64,000 nucleotides of DNA from contig NZ_CP048796.1 in NCBI RefSeq assembly GCF_010748935.1, forward strand, positions 3,165,001 through 3,229,000. The letters are read 5' to 3'. The translations under genes were made by a program, and so were the position numbers. Every line of letters begins with the position of its first letter. Position 1 is the stretch's first letter. The stretch is from Providencia vermicola (lineage in GTDB: Bacteria; Pseudomonadota; Gammaproteobacteria; Enterobacterales; Enterobacteriaceae). The notes beneath the pieces were generated by a model. That model was given only the letters and a program-made list of their open reading frames with translations, did not search any database and was not told the origin of the DNA. Shown in pieces: positions 42,156 to 54,440 of this stretch.

Positions 42156-43361
42156 TTAACCAAAAATAGCCGTCCACCAGCCACTAACCGTTTTAACGAT
42201 ATAATCCCAAATTCGGCCAAAGAACCCTCCTTCCTCAACAGCTTCTTTTACGACTAAAGGACGCTGCTCAATCACTTCATCATTCAAGATAAAGTTGACC
42301 GTGCCTACAGCCTGATTCTTAGCTAATGGCGCCTCAATTGAGGGATCAGACAGTGTATAACTCACTTTCAAATTCTGTAATTGCCCTTTTGGTATGGTAA
42401 TAGCAGCATCTTTTTCTACGCCGAGTGCAACTTCTGATTTATCACCAAACCAAACTCGTTGAGTTTGTAATGTTTGATCAGCCTTTATTGGCGTGACGGT
42501 TTCAAAGAAACGGAATCCCCAAGTTAATAGTTTTTCACTTTCAGAAAAACGCACACGATCACTTGGCGCACCAAGCACAACGGAAATTAAACGCATTGGG
42601 CCATCTGTCGCTGATGCCACTAAATTATGCCCTGCCCCACTGGTATGCCCCGTTTTCACGCCATCCACGTTGAGGTTTTGGCTCCACAATAGACGGTTAC
42701 GATTCGGTTGACGGATTTTATTAAACGTAAACTCTTTTTCTTTGTGTAATGCGTACTCTTCTGGTACATCGCGGATCATGGCTTGCGCTAGGATTGCCAT
42801 ATCATGAGCGGTACTGTATTGCCCTTCGGAGTCTAAGCCATGTACCGTTTTAAAATGGGTATTTTTTAAACCCAACTGCTGTACATATTGATTCATCAAA
42901 CTCACAAACGAGTCTTGGCTACCTGCGACATAATCGGCTAATGCAATACTGGCATCATTACCCGATTGAATAACAACCCCTTTATTTAAATCCAATACTG
43001 ACACTCGATCTTTTGGCTTCAAAAACATCAATGATGAACCTTTCAACACTGGGTTCCCCGTTGCCCAAGCATCGACGCCAACCGTTACCATATCTTGTGG
43101 GGTAATTTTGCCCGCTTTAATGGCTTGACCTACCACATAGCTCGTCATCATTTTTGTTAGACTTGCCGGATCTAACCGTTCATCTGGGTTGCCCGAGGCC
43201 AATATTTTACCGCTATCGTAGTCCATCAAAACGAAAGCTTTGGCATCAACCTGTGGAGCAACCGGTGTCTCTGCTGCATAAGAAAAACTGCTTACAGCAA
43301 CTAAAAGGCCTAATCCAGTTCCTAGATATTGTGCCTTTAAGGTTAAAAATTTTCTGTTCAT
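42156..43361 (-). CDS. dacC: D-alanyl-D-alanine carboxypeptidase DacC (PBP6-type)
   Basis: 401 residues (E. coli DacC 400). A low-molecular-weight penicillin-binding protein that trims the terminal D-Ala of peptidoglycan stem peptides. A signal peptide ends near SYA (residue 29). The active-site motifs are SLTK (67-70), SGN (133-135) and KTG (236-238). The C-terminal amphipathic helix ([15 protein letters not shown]) would tether it to the inner membrane. The neighbour gstB supports dacC rather than dacA. Confidence 0.93.
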   Translation of the reverse strand: MNRKFLTLKAQYLGTGLGLLVAVSSFSYAAETPVAPQVDAKAFVLMDYDSGKILASGNPDERLDPASLTKMMTSYVVGQAIKAGKITPQDMVTVGVDAWATGNPVLKGSSLMFLKPKDRVSVLDLNKGVVIQSGNDASIALADYVAGSQDSFVSLMNQYVQQLGLKNTHFKTVHGLDSEGQYSTAHDMAILAQAMIRDVPEEYALHKEKEFTFNKIRQPNRNRLLWSQNLNVDGVKTGHTSGAGHNLVASATDGPMRLISVVLGAPSDRVRFSESEKLLTWGFRFFETVTPIKADQTLQTQRVWFGDKSEVALGVEKDAAITIPKGQLQNLKVSYTLSDPSIEAPLAKNQAVGTVNFILNDEVIEQRPLVVKEAVEEGGFFGRIWDYIVKTVSGWWTAIFG

Positions 43362-43520
43362 CGGTTACTCCTTTGCAAATACTAAAACGGTTAATTCATT
43401 ATTAATGTAGGACTTTTTACGCTATTAAGCTACACACAACAAATAAAGATTGTTCCCATAATGCAATTTCATCTATCTTAGAGACGATAAACAACGAAAT
43501 ATCAAATCATGGGGTAAACT

Positions 43521-44144
43521 ATGCTAACTGTATGGGGTCGTAAAAACTCATCAAACGTCAAAAAAGTGCTTTGGTGCCTTGAAGAACTGAATGTTGCTTA
43601 TAATCAAAAAGATGTTGGAGGTCCTTTTGGCGGACTTGATACACCTGAATATCAGAAAATGAACCCAAACGGCACTATCCCAACTTTACAGGATGATGAC
43701 TTCACCCTGTGGGAATCAAATACCATTTTACGATACCTTACGGAAAAATTTGATCACTCTCACTTATTAGTCTCACAAAACCTCCAAGAGAAAGCTGCGG
43801 CAGACAAATGGTTGGACTGGGGATGTGGGACTTTATTCGACAGTATTAAACAAATGATGAATAAAATTGTGCGTGTTCCCGTCGCTGAGCGCGATCCTGA
43901 AGTCGCGCGTGCAATTTATCATCATCTTGAAAAATTGTTTAAAATTGCCGATGAGGCACTGGCAAATCAGCCTTATTTTAATGGCCAAAAATTTGGTATT
44001 GCCGATATCGCCATTGCCCCATTATTTTATCCATGGCATGAAATTGCCACCGAACGCCCTGAATTCCCTAATTTAGAGCGTTGGTATCAGCAATTAAAAA
44101 CGCGCCCCGCTTTCCAAAAAATTGTGTTGATCCCACTGAAATAA
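43521..44144 (+). CDS. gstB: Glutathione S-transferase family protein GstB
   Basis: 207 residues with an N-terminal thioredoxin-like domain (LTVWGRKNSSNVKKVLWCLEEL), the cis-Pro loop NPNGTIPTL and the glutathione-contacting ESNTILRYL. The all-helical C-terminal domain carries the FGIADIAIAP N-capping box. It resembles E. coli GstB (YliJ), which is also beside dacC. Bromoacetate and other electrophiles are possible substrates. Confidence 0.88.
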   Translation: MLTVWGRKNSSNVKKVLWCLEELNVAYNQKDVGGPFGGLDTPEYQKMNPNGTIPTLQDDDFTLWESNTILRYLTEKFDHSHLLVSQNLQEKAAADKWLDWGCGTLFDSIKQMMNKIVRVPVAERDPEVARAIYHHLEKLFKIADEALANQPYFNGQKFGIADIAIAPLFYPWHEIATERPEFPNLERWYQQLKTRPAFQKIVLIPLK

Positions 44145-44972
44145 TTAAATTGTCATTGGCATATTCATCGGGTTTGGGTATTGATACTCAAACCCGAGTT
44201 CTTGGCAAATACGGTTACCGTTCACAATCTTTCCAGTTGTTACTTCCGTTTCGAGCATAAACTCAGGCAATTCTAAATTTAGAGATTGGGAGGCTTGACG
44301 ATAAAAATCAGCGCGTTGTGGATGCTCTGGTGCACACAAGTTATAAATATGCCCACCCTGAGGTTGTTTCAACAATAATTTGATTGCCTCAATCACATCA
44401 TCTTGATGAACAATATTCACCGGCTGTTGCGCCCCTTTGAGTGATTTTTTGCCTGCAAGGAAACGTCCAGCATGGCGATTCTCACCAACTAAGCCTGCGA
44501 GCCGTAAAATATCCACCGAAATATTTGGTAGCGCATGCAGCCAATTTTCAACATCAATCAAAGCTTGTGCTGATGCCGTGGTTGCCTGACGTTCGCTCTC
44601 TTCATTAACTTCACCGCTAAGATCACCATAAACCGACGTTGAAGAAGTGAAAATCACGCGGGGGATCCGAAAAGTTATCGCCGTATCGACAAGTAATTCA
44701 ATTGTTTCAACATAAGCAGATACATTAATTTTTGAAGGTGGTAGTAAAATAATGAGTGCCCCTGCCTCTTCCATTAATTGAGCGAAATCAGTGGGATCAC
44801 AGTCTAATTCCGGCGTTAATTGTAAATAATAACAATCAATCCCTATAGCACGAGCCGCCGCAATACCATCCGGCGTTGTTTTGGTACCAGAAACATCCAT
44901 ACCAGCAGCTAACAAGGCTCTCGCAAGCGGTAATCCCAACCAACCTAATCCAACAATCGCAACCTTTTTCAT
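44145..44972 (-). CDS. yeeZ: SDR-like NAD(P)-binding protein YeeZ
   Basis: 275 residues. Rossmann motif GLGWLGLPLA at about 8-17, with TSSTSVYGD as the SDR-like active-site region. It resembles E. coli YeeZ, which lies directly upstream of the his operon and divergent from it, the same layout as here. No substrate is known. Its stop directly abuts that of convergent gstB, with no spacer. Confidence 0.88.
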   Translation of the reverse strand: MKKVAIVGLGWLGLPLARALLAAGMDVSGTKTTPDGIAAARAIGIDCYYLQLTPELDCDPTDFAQLMEEAGALIILLPPSKINVSAYVETIELLVDTAITFRIPRVIFTSSTSVYGDLSGEVNEESERQATTASAQALIDVENWLHALPNISVDILRLAGLVGENRHAGRFLAGKKSLKGAQQPVNIVHQDDVIEAIKLLLKQPQGGHIYNLCAPEHPQRADFYRQASQSLNLELPEFMLETEVTTGKIVNGNRICQELGFEYQYPNPMNMPMTI

Positions 44973-45194
44973 CTATCACCTCTGATTACCGATAACGACT
45001 TAATTTCATCTAGGTTAACTGAAAACCTTTTAACTTCCGAATATATTATTTATGCGATTATTCACTATGAAACCTCACTATCTAATTATTATTGGTTATT
45101 TTGCAAAAAACAGTTGCATTGTAGGGAGGAAATCGGATAGGTTGATAGGTAATGAATGTTTAAGCAACTAACACCATTACTAACGGAAGCTATT

Positions 45195-45242
45195 ATGACT
45201 CGTATTTCTCGCAACCATCATCATCACCATCATCCTGATTAG
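45195..45242 (+). CDS. hisL: his operon leader peptide
   Basis: 15 codons, MTRISRNHHHHHHPD, with six consecutive His codons (CAT CAT CAT CAC CAT CAT). E. coli HisL is 16 residues with seven His. When histidyl-tRNA is scarce, the ribosome stalls on this run and the attenuator at 45311-45345 does not form. A ribosome site GGAAG lies upstream. Confidence 0.97.
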   Translation: MTRISRNHHHHHHPD

Positions 45243-45310
45243 TCTTTCGGGCGATGTGTGCTGGAAGACGATCAACGACTCTTCCGGTGGCTGAAATGCG
45301 AATTAGAGAA

Positions 45311-45345
45311 AACCCTCGGAAGATAATCTTCCGAGGGTTTTTTTA
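45311..45345 (+). terminator. his operon attenuator terminator
   Basis: The 12-base arms aaccctcggaag and cttccgagggtt pair perfectly around ataat, followed by a run of T. It lies 68 bp after the hisL stop and 43 bp before hisG. Alternative pairings with the segment at about 45245-45300 (gtgctggaagacg..cgactcttccgg) would give the antiterminator. Confidence 0.93.
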
Positions 45346-45387
45346 TTATTAATCAAAAATATATTACAAAATAAGCAGGGTAAAATT

Positions 45388-46287
45388 ATGTTGGACAAAT
45401 CACGATTAAGAATTGCCATTCAAAAGTCAGGACGCTTAAGTGAAGACTCACAAGAACTACTTGCACGCTGTGGAATTAAAATCAATTTACAGCAACAGCG
45501 ACTGATTGCTTATGCAGAAAATATGCCTATTGATTTACTGCGTGTACGTGATGACGATATCCCAGGACTGGTCATGGACGGCGTTGTAGACCTTGGAATT
45601 ATCGGTGAAAACGTTCTTGAAGAAGAATTATTAAGCCGCCGCGCTCAAGGCGATAACCCCGCATACAAAACACTACGTCGTCTTGATTTTGGTGCTTGCC
45701 GTTTGTCATTAGCCGCACCTCTTGACTTTAACTACACAGGTGCAGAGTGCTTAAATGGCGCTCGTATTGCGACCTCTTACCCGAACTTATTAAAACGTTA
45801 TTTCGATGAAAAAGGCATTCAATTTAAATCTTGCTTATTAAACGGCTCTGTCGAAGTCGCGCCTCGGGCAGGTCTTGCCGATGCCATTTGTGACCTAGTT
45901 TCTACTGGCGCAACACTCGAAGCGAATGGCCTCAAAGAAGTTGAAGTGATTTATCGTTCAAAAGCCTGCTTAATCCAACGTGACGGCGAAATTTCTTCAG
46001 ATAAACAACAGCTTATTGACCGCATGATGACTCGTATTCAGGGCGTTATTCAAGCTCGTGAATCCAAATACATCATGTTGCACGCTCCAAGTGAACGTTT
46101 GGAAGATATTATTGCATTGCTGCCAGGCGCAGAACGCCCAACTCTGCTCCCATTAGCAGGCGATCAAAATCGCGTAGCTATGCACATGGTCAGTAGCGAA
46201 ACCTTGTTCTGGGAAACCATGGAAAAACTTAAAGCATTAGGTGCCAGCTCTATTTTAGTTCTGCCTATTGAAAAAATGATGGAGTAA
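45388..46287 (+). CDS. hisG: ATP phosphoribosyltransferase
   Basis: 299 residues, E. coli length. First and feedback-inhibited step of histidine synthesis: ATP plus PRPP to phosphoribosyl-ATP. The N-terminus [15 protein letters not shown] and the PRPP-binding [14 protein letters not shown] are conserved. The C-terminal regulatory domain that binds histidine is present, so this is the long form. hisD begins five bases after the stop. Confidence 0.98.
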   Translation: MLDKSRLRIAIQKSGRLSEDSQELLARCGIKINLQQQRLIAYAENMPIDLLRVRDDDIPGLVMDGVVDLGIIGENVLEEELLSRRAQGDNPAYKTLRRLDFGACRLSLAAPLDFNYTGAECLNGARIATSYPNLLKRYFDEKGIQFKSCLLNGSVEVAPRAGLADAICDLVSTGATLEANGLKEVEVIYRSKACLIQRDGEISSDKQQLIDRMMTRIQGVIQARESKYIMLHAPSERLEDIIALLPGAERPTLLPLAGDQNRVAMHMVSSETLFWETMEKLKALGASSILVLPIEKMME

Positions 46288-46292
46288 GTGCA

Positions 46293-47609
46293 ATGGAAAT
46301 GGGATTTAACCAACCGACTCGCTGGTCAGAATGTAATGCAAATGAGCAAACAGCACTGCTGACACGCCCAGCCATTGCGGCATCAGACAGTATTCGTCGC
46401 GCGGTCACACAGATCATTGAGCAAGTACAAGCTCGTGGCGACAATGCACTCATTGAATTTAGCCAACGTTTTGATAAAACGGCCATTTCTAGCATTCGAG
46501 TCACGCCAGATAGCATTGAGCAAGCTGAATCACGCCTCAATGACGACATCAAAGTCGCGATGAAAAATGCTATTGGTAATATCCGTCGTTTTCATGAAGC
46601 ACAAAAACCTGAAGTTATTCGCGTTGAGACTCAGTCAGGCGTGGTTTGTCAACAAATCACCCGCCCAATTGATTCGGTTGGCTTATATATTCCCGGCGGC
46701 TCAGCGCCATTGCTCTCAACGGTAATGATGCTAGGCACTCCTGCACAAATTGCAGGTTGTCGACAAATTATCCTTTGCTCTCCCCCACCGATTGCGGATG
46801 AAATTCTCTATGCTGCAAAACTGTGTGGTATTAGCGATATCTTTCAGGTGGGCGGTGCGCAAGCCATTGCTGCAATGGCATTTGGTACAGAGAGTATCCC
46901 TGCGGTCGATAAGATTTTTGGCCCAGGCAATGCTTATGTAACAGAAGCGAAACGCCAAGTGAGCCAAAGCCACGAAGGAGCAGCCATTGATATGCCAGCA
47001 GGCCCATCAGAAGTGCTTGTTATTGCAGATAGCCAAGCAAACCCTGCATTTACAGCTTCAGATCTGTTATCGCAAGCTGAGCATGGACCTGATTCACAAG
47101 TTATTCTACTAACGGATAGCCAAGAATTTGCTATGCAGGTTATTGATGAAACAGAAAAACAACTGGCTGAATTATCACGTGCTGACATCGCGAGAGCCGC
47201 ACTGAGTGCTAGTCGTGTAATTATCGCCGATTCAATTGCACAATGTGTCGAAATTAGCAATCGCTACGGGCCTGAACACCTGATTTTGCAAACTCGTAAT
47301 GCCGATGCACTCGTTGACAGCATAACCAGTGCAGGCTCTGTGTTCGTCGGAGATTGGTCACCTGAATCAGCGGGCGATTATGCATCAGGAACTAATCATG
47401 TGCTGCCAACTTATGGCTATACATCGACATATTCCAGCTTGGGTCTTGCTGATTTTATGAAACGGATGACAGTACAAAAGCTTTCACCTCAAGGGTTACT
47501 TGGGTTAGCGACAACGATTGAAACACTCGCGCAAGCAGAGAGCCTAACCGCCCACAAAAATGCCGTAACATTACGTGTTACTGAACTCAAAAAACAAAGT
47601 CAGGAGTAA
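46293..47609 (+). CDS. hisD: Histidinol dehydrogenase
   Basis: 438 residues. Zinc enzyme for the last two steps, L-histidinol to L-histidine with NAD. Conserved blocks are [27 protein letters not shown], the zinc/catalytic [11 protein letters not shown] and NRYGPEHL, and [17 protein letters not shown]. The ribosome site GGAGTAAG overlaps the hisG stop. Confidence 0.98.
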   Translation: MEMGFNQPTRWSECNANEQTALLTRPAIAASDSIRRAVTQIIEQVQARGDNALIEFSQRFDKTAISSIRVTPDSIEQAESRLNDDIKVAMKNAIGNIRRFHEAQKPEVIRVETQSGVVCQQITRPIDSVGLYIPGGSAPLLSTVMMLGTPAQIAGCRQIILCSPPPIADEILYAAKLCGISDIFQVGGAQAIAAMAFGTESIPAVDKIFGPGNAYVTEAKRQVSQSHEGAAIDMPAGPSEVLVIADSQANPAFTASDLLSQAEHGPDSQVILLTDSQEFAMQVIDETEKQLAELSRADIARAALSASRVIIADSIAQCVEISNRYGPEHLILQTRNADALVDSITSAGSVFVGDWSPESAGDYASGTNHVLPTYGYTSTYSSLGLADFMKRMTVQKLSPQGLLGLATTIETLAQAESLTAHKNAVTLRVTELKKQSQE

Positions 47610-48683
<1,074 letters not shown>

Positions 48684-48703
48684 ACCTGAAATAGGAAATA
48701 TTC

Positions 48704-49770
48704 ATGAGCCAAAAAATTCTTTTTATTGACCGTGATGGTACATTAATCACTGAACCACCTACTGATTTTCAGGTCGATAGCCTAAGCAAATTAGCTTTTG
48801 AAAAAGCAGTGATTCCAAGCCTGCTGGCCTTACAAAAAGCCAACTACCGCTTAGTCATGGTCACCAATCAAGATGGTTTAGGTACCGACAGCTTCCCAAC
48901 CGCTGATTTCGAACCACCACACAACTTAATGATGCAGGTTTTTGAGTCACAAGGGATTAATTTTGACGATGTATTAATTTGTCCTCACAAACCAGCGGAT
49001 GGCTGTAACTGCCGTAAACCAAAACTAGGCTTAGTGGAAAACTACCTAGTTGAAGGTAAATTAGATAAAGCGAACAGTTATGTGATTGGTGATCGTGAAA
49101 CTGACCTACAATTGGCCGAAAATATGGGGATCCAAGGCCTACGCTATAGCCCTGATTCACTTGATTGGGTGGCTATCACCGATAAATTAACTCAGCGTGA
49201 TCGCCATGCAATCGTTGAGCGTGTCACAAAAGAAACCAATATTCGCGTCGAACTCTGGCTTGATCGTGAGGGTGGAAGCGAAATCAATACGGGTGTCGGC
49301 TTCTTTGACCACATGCTTGACCAGATCGCCACTCACGGTGGTTTCCGTTTGAATATCCAAGTTAAAGGTGACCTGTTTATTGATGACCACCACACCGTAG
49401 AAGATACGGGTTTGGCACTCGGTGAAGCATTACGCGTTGCTCTCGGCGATAAACGTGGTATCGCACGCTTTGGCTTTGTACTCCCAATGGATGAGTGCCA
49501 AGCGCGTTGTGCATTAGACATTTCAGGCCGACCACACCTTGAATATAAAGCAGAATTTAAATACCAACGTGTTGGTGACCTCAGCACTGAAATGATCGAA
49601 CACTTTTTCAGCTCCCTATCCTATGCGATGGGATGTACCTTACACCTGAAAACGAAAGGGAAAAACGATCACCACAAAGCTGAAAGCCTATTTAAGGTAT
49701 TTGGTCGTACCTTACGTCAAGCTATCCGCGTTGAAGGAGATACGTTACCTAGCTCGAAAGGGGTTCTCTA

Positions 49771-49771
<1 letters not shown>
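48704..49771 (+). CDS. hisB: Bifunctional imidazoleglycerol-phosphate dehydratase / histidinol-phosphatase
   Basis: 355 residues with two domains, as in enterobacteria. The N-terminal HAD phosphatase has FIDRDGTLI and a zinc site ([14 protein letters not shown]). The C-terminal dehydratase begins near residue 168 ([16 protein letters not shown]) and carries [14 protein letters not shown] and [10 protein letters not shown] metal motifs. The last base of the stop is the first base of the hisH start. Confidence 0.98.
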
Positions 49772-51858
<2,087 letters not shown>

Positions 51859-51865
<7 letters not shown>

Positions 51866-52470
51866 CCACAGAACAATGTCGCCAACTTGCTTGGCAAAAA
51901 GTGGATGGATTAATGCCCGTGGTTGTGCAACACGCAACTTCTGGTGATGTATTAATGTTAGGTTATATGAACCCAGAAGCGTTGCAAGCCACATTAGATA
52001 GCCGTAAGGTAACCTTTTATTCACGAACCAAACAGCGCTTATGGACTAAAGGCGAAACATCGGGCAACTATCTTAATTTAGTCGATATCTATCCTGATTG
52101 TGATAGTGATACGCTACTCGCCCTAGTGCAACCGGTTGGACCAACTTGCCACAATGGTACGGAGAGCTGTTTTGCTCCCGCTCAAAGTGATTGGGGATTC
52201 TTATTTGAGCTGGAAACCTTATTAAAATCACGTAAGTGTGCTGATCCGGAAAGCTCATATACGGCGCGTCTATATGCAAGTGGTACTAAACGTATCGCTC
52301 AAAAAGTTGGCGAAGAAGGCGTTGAAACGGCACTTGCAGCCACAGTCAATGATCGTGCTGAGCTAACGAATGAAGCCGCCGATCTAATGTACCACCTGCT
52401 GGTACTCTTACAGGACCAAGATCTTGATTTAAGCACCATTATCAAACGTCTGAAAGAACGCCATCAATAA
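51859..52470 (+). CDS. hisI: Bifunctional phosphoribosyl-AMP cyclohydrolase / phosphoribosyl-ATP pyrophosphatase
   Basis: 203 residues, E. coli length. The N-terminal cyclohydrolase (about 1-110) has the metal-binding DIYPDCDSD and GPTCHNG cysteines. The C-terminal pyrophosphatase (about 115-203) carries [13 protein letters not shown] and [14 protein letters not shown]. It is the last gene of the his operon. Confidence 0.98.
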
Positions 52471-52784
52471 TAATGCGGTAGCCTGCTTAAGGTGGGCTAC
52501 CCAATATAACAAAATGCGCTGATACTTGATCGTCGACCAAATCCTCTCTATTCTCTTACCTATAAGTGGCGACTTAGATAACTGAGTCAACCAATTCACG
52601 TAAAAGCCTATTTTAATCAACATGCGATTTAGACAATGAGTTCGCTATTAACTTAAAAACTCTCTTATTGCGTTGCCTAGCTCCCATTATTTCTTCCAAT
52701 TTTCATATCATATCCATGGTATTTAGCTTGTTATCTAATTTTGCTACTATCTCAACTGTTTATTTTTATAAAAAAGGAACCGTC
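52471..52784 (+). other. Region after hisI with a weak terminator at 52477-52501
   Basis: The arms ggtagcc (52477-52483) and ggctacc (52495-52501) pair perfectly, seven bases past the hisI stop, but no T-run follows. The rest, to the yeaK start, is AT-rich and must hold the yeaK promoter. No other gene is seen. Confidence 0.5.
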
Positions 52785-53279
52785 GTGTCAGAAAGCCCTA
52801 TTTTTATTCAATTAACCCAATTACTTGATAAACAGAATGCGCGATACCGCGTGATGGAACATCCAACGGCAGGTAAATCAGAAGAAGTGGCAAAAATACG
52901 TGGCACACAATTAGGTCAAGGTGCTAAAGGCTTAGTTTGCCACGTTAAAGGAAATGGTATTCGTCAACATGTCCTTGCTATCCTTCCTGCTGATAAACAA
53001 GCGGATTTAACGAAGATCGCTCATGCCATCGGAGGCACTCGCGCCTCATTAGCAAGCCCAAAAGAAGTGGATGAATTAACTCAATGTGTTTTTGGTGCAA
53101 TCCCGCCCTTTAGTTTTCATCCATCTCTAAAACTCATTGCTGATCCTTATTTATTTGTTCGTTTTGAAGAGCTGGCTTTTAATGCAGGAACACTTGAGCG
53201 CTCAGTTATTTTGAATACAGAAGATTACCGTCGTATTGCTAATCCAACTTTAGTCGATTTTATTCGAGATGATGAATAA
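52785..53279 (+). CDS. yeaK: YbaK/EbsC-fold aminoacyl-tRNA deacylase YeaK
   Basis: 164 residues from GTG 52785 (MSESPIFIQLTQLL), behind AAAGGAAC; the frame is open for 39 codons further upstream but that part is not family-like. It resembles E. coli YeaK, a free-standing editing enzyme that removes mischarged Ser, Thr and other residues from tRNA. Conserved segments are GTQLGQGAKGLVC, IGGTRASLASPKEVDEL, FGAIPPFSFHP and ELAFNAG. Confidence 0.88.
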   Translation: MSESPIFIQLTQLLDKQNARYRVMEHPTAGKSEEVAKIRGTQLGQGAKGLVCHVKGNGIRQHVLAILPADKQADLTKIAHAIGGTRASLASPKEVDELTQCVFGAIPPFSFHPSLKLIADPYLFVRFEELAFNAGTLERSVILNTEDYRRIANPTLVDFIRDDE

Positions 53280-53375
53280 AAGTAAAAGTACCTATTTTTA
53301 AGTAAAATCAAGTATCATATTTTTTAAGACTGCTACACTTAATAGTGACTGTTATTCACTCTTAAGGAGAATATA

Positions 53376-53618
53376 ATGAGTTTATTCGACAAAGCAGAAA
53401 GCAAAGCTAGAGAAGCAACAGGTACAGCAGAACAAGCCTACGGTGAAGCAACGGGTTCTGCTGAGCATCAAATAAAAGGTACTGTCAGAAAATGTGCAGC
53501 TCAAGGCTGTGACACGCTCAATTCTGCTGTGGATACAGTAAAAAGTAATCCTCTTGCCGCAGCAACTGTCGCTGCTGGTATCGGATTTATATTCGGTTAT
53601 TTAGCCGGCAAAAAATAA
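53376..53618 (+). CDS. Small CsbD/ElaB-like stress protein
   Basis: 80 residues behind a strong ribosome site (AAGGAGAATATA-ATG). The N-terminal half is an Ala/Glu/Thr-rich amphipathic helix with repeated GTAEQAYGEATGSAEHQ, like CsbD and YjbJ. The C-terminus (SNPLAAATVAAGIGFIFGYL) is a glycine-zipper hydrophobic segment, as in ElaB/YqjD ribosome-anchoring proteins. A general stress role is likely. Two Cys residues in KCAAQGCDTL are unusual. Confidence 0.7.
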   Translation: MSLFDKAESKAREATGTAEQAYGEATGSAEHQIKGTVRKCAAQGCDTLNSAVDTVKSNPLAAATVAAGIGFIFGYLAGKK

Positions 53619-53675
53619 TTCTGATAAATAAAATGCAAAAAGGGAATGATAATAAACTCATTCCCTATGTATTAT

Positions 53676-54305
53676 TTATTTTAAATATTTAGCCAAGGCT
53701 ATTTTCAAAGCTGTTATATCTGAATTACACAAATAAGGCTTTAAGGCATTAAATTGTGCTTCTGGCCAATCGTAGATCTTTAATGCCAGAAGTTCTGCAA
53801 TGATATCAGGCGCAAAACGATAGCTAATCCGTTTAGCCGGATTGCCACCCACAATACTGTATGGTTCGACATCCTTCACCACAACACTATTTGCTGCGAT
53901 AACTGCGCCTTCACCAATGTTTATGCCTGGCATAATCAATGCCCGCATTCCAATCCAAGCTCCGTCACCAATAACCGTATCGCCTTTACCAACATAGGCT
54001 TCATTAACATATTCAATAAATGGATATAAACAAAACCAATCTGTTCTGTGAGTATGGTTTCCCCCCATCAATATGACGGCTTCTCCCCCAATACACACAT
54101 AATCGCCAATATAAAGTTGATCGACATCCCAAGGTAATTGCCAATCACGGCTGACTTCATCCCCTTGTAAATAGCGGACTACTGATTGTTCAAACCCATT
54201 ATCCCAGCAGTCACTATAATAACTATGACGTCCTTTGATATGGATATTCGGATTCTGTACAACTTCGTGTAAAAGTTGATATTTTGACCAATGTTTTTGA
54301 TTCAT
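53676..54305 (-). CDS. CatB-type (xenobiotic) acetyltransferase
   Basis: 209 residues with left-handed beta-helix (hexapeptide) repeats: IGDGAWIGMRALIMPGINIGEGAVI. It is similar to type B chloramphenicol acetyltransferases over the full length, including NPNIHIKGRHSYYS and GNHTHRTDW, whose second His (residue 86) matches the catalytic His. The ending is typical of the VGGNPAKRIS family. It could acetylate chloramphenicol or another hydroxyl compound; resistance should not be assumed. Its codon use and base composition look native, and no mobile element lies beside it. A leader ORF and hairpins precede it. Confidence 0.85.
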   Translation of the reverse strand: MNQKHWSKYQLLHEVVQNPNIHIKGRHSYYSDCWDNGFEQSVVRYLQGDEVSRDWQLPWDVDQLYIGDYVCIGGEAVILMGGNHTHRTDWFCLYPFIEYVNEAYVGKGDTVIGDGAWIGMRALIMPGINIGEGAVIAANSVVVKDVEPYSIVGGNPAKRISYRFAPDIIAELLALKIYDWPEAQFNALKPYLCNSDITALKIALAKYLK

Positions 54306-54335
54306 GGTAACAATCCTAATTATAAAATTATTATT

Positions 54336-54386
54336 ACCATAGAACGCTGTCTATGGTGATGTATTCGCGCTCAAAAATACATCACC
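54336..54386 (-). promoter_or_regulatory. Two mutually exclusive hairpins ahead of the CatB-type gene
   Basis: On the minus-strand RNA, hairpin 1 (54376-54386 with 54355-54365, 11 perfect pairs) and hairpin 2 (54351-54357 with 54336-54342, seven perfect pairs) share 54355-54357, so only one can form fully. They lie between the MFS gene and the CatB-type ATG. This may be a terminator of the MFS gene, or part of an attenuator. Confidence 0.5.
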
Positions 54387-54425
54387 TTTAGCAACCCTTG
54401 GCTGCTTTAATAACGGATTTATCAT
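54351..54425 (-). CDS. Candidate 24-residue leader peptide ahead of the CatB-type gene
   Basis: ATG at 54425 opens 24 codons (product begins MINPLLKQPRVAKG) ending in TAG at 54351. The frame spans hairpin 1 and its stop lies in the 5' arm of hairpin 2. The ribosome site is weak (gagaaaagatag). Leader peptides control several chloramphenicol resistance genes by attenuation, so the layout is suggestive, but a chance frame is possible. Confidence 0.25.
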   Translation of the reverse strand: MINPLLKQPRVAKGDVFLSANTSP

Positions 54426-54440
54426 CTATCTTTTCTCTAC

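Noticed and set aside
45216-45233. Six consecutive His codons as a cloning tag artefact.
   Set aside because: It lies in hisL with the expected attenuator and the his operon behind it.
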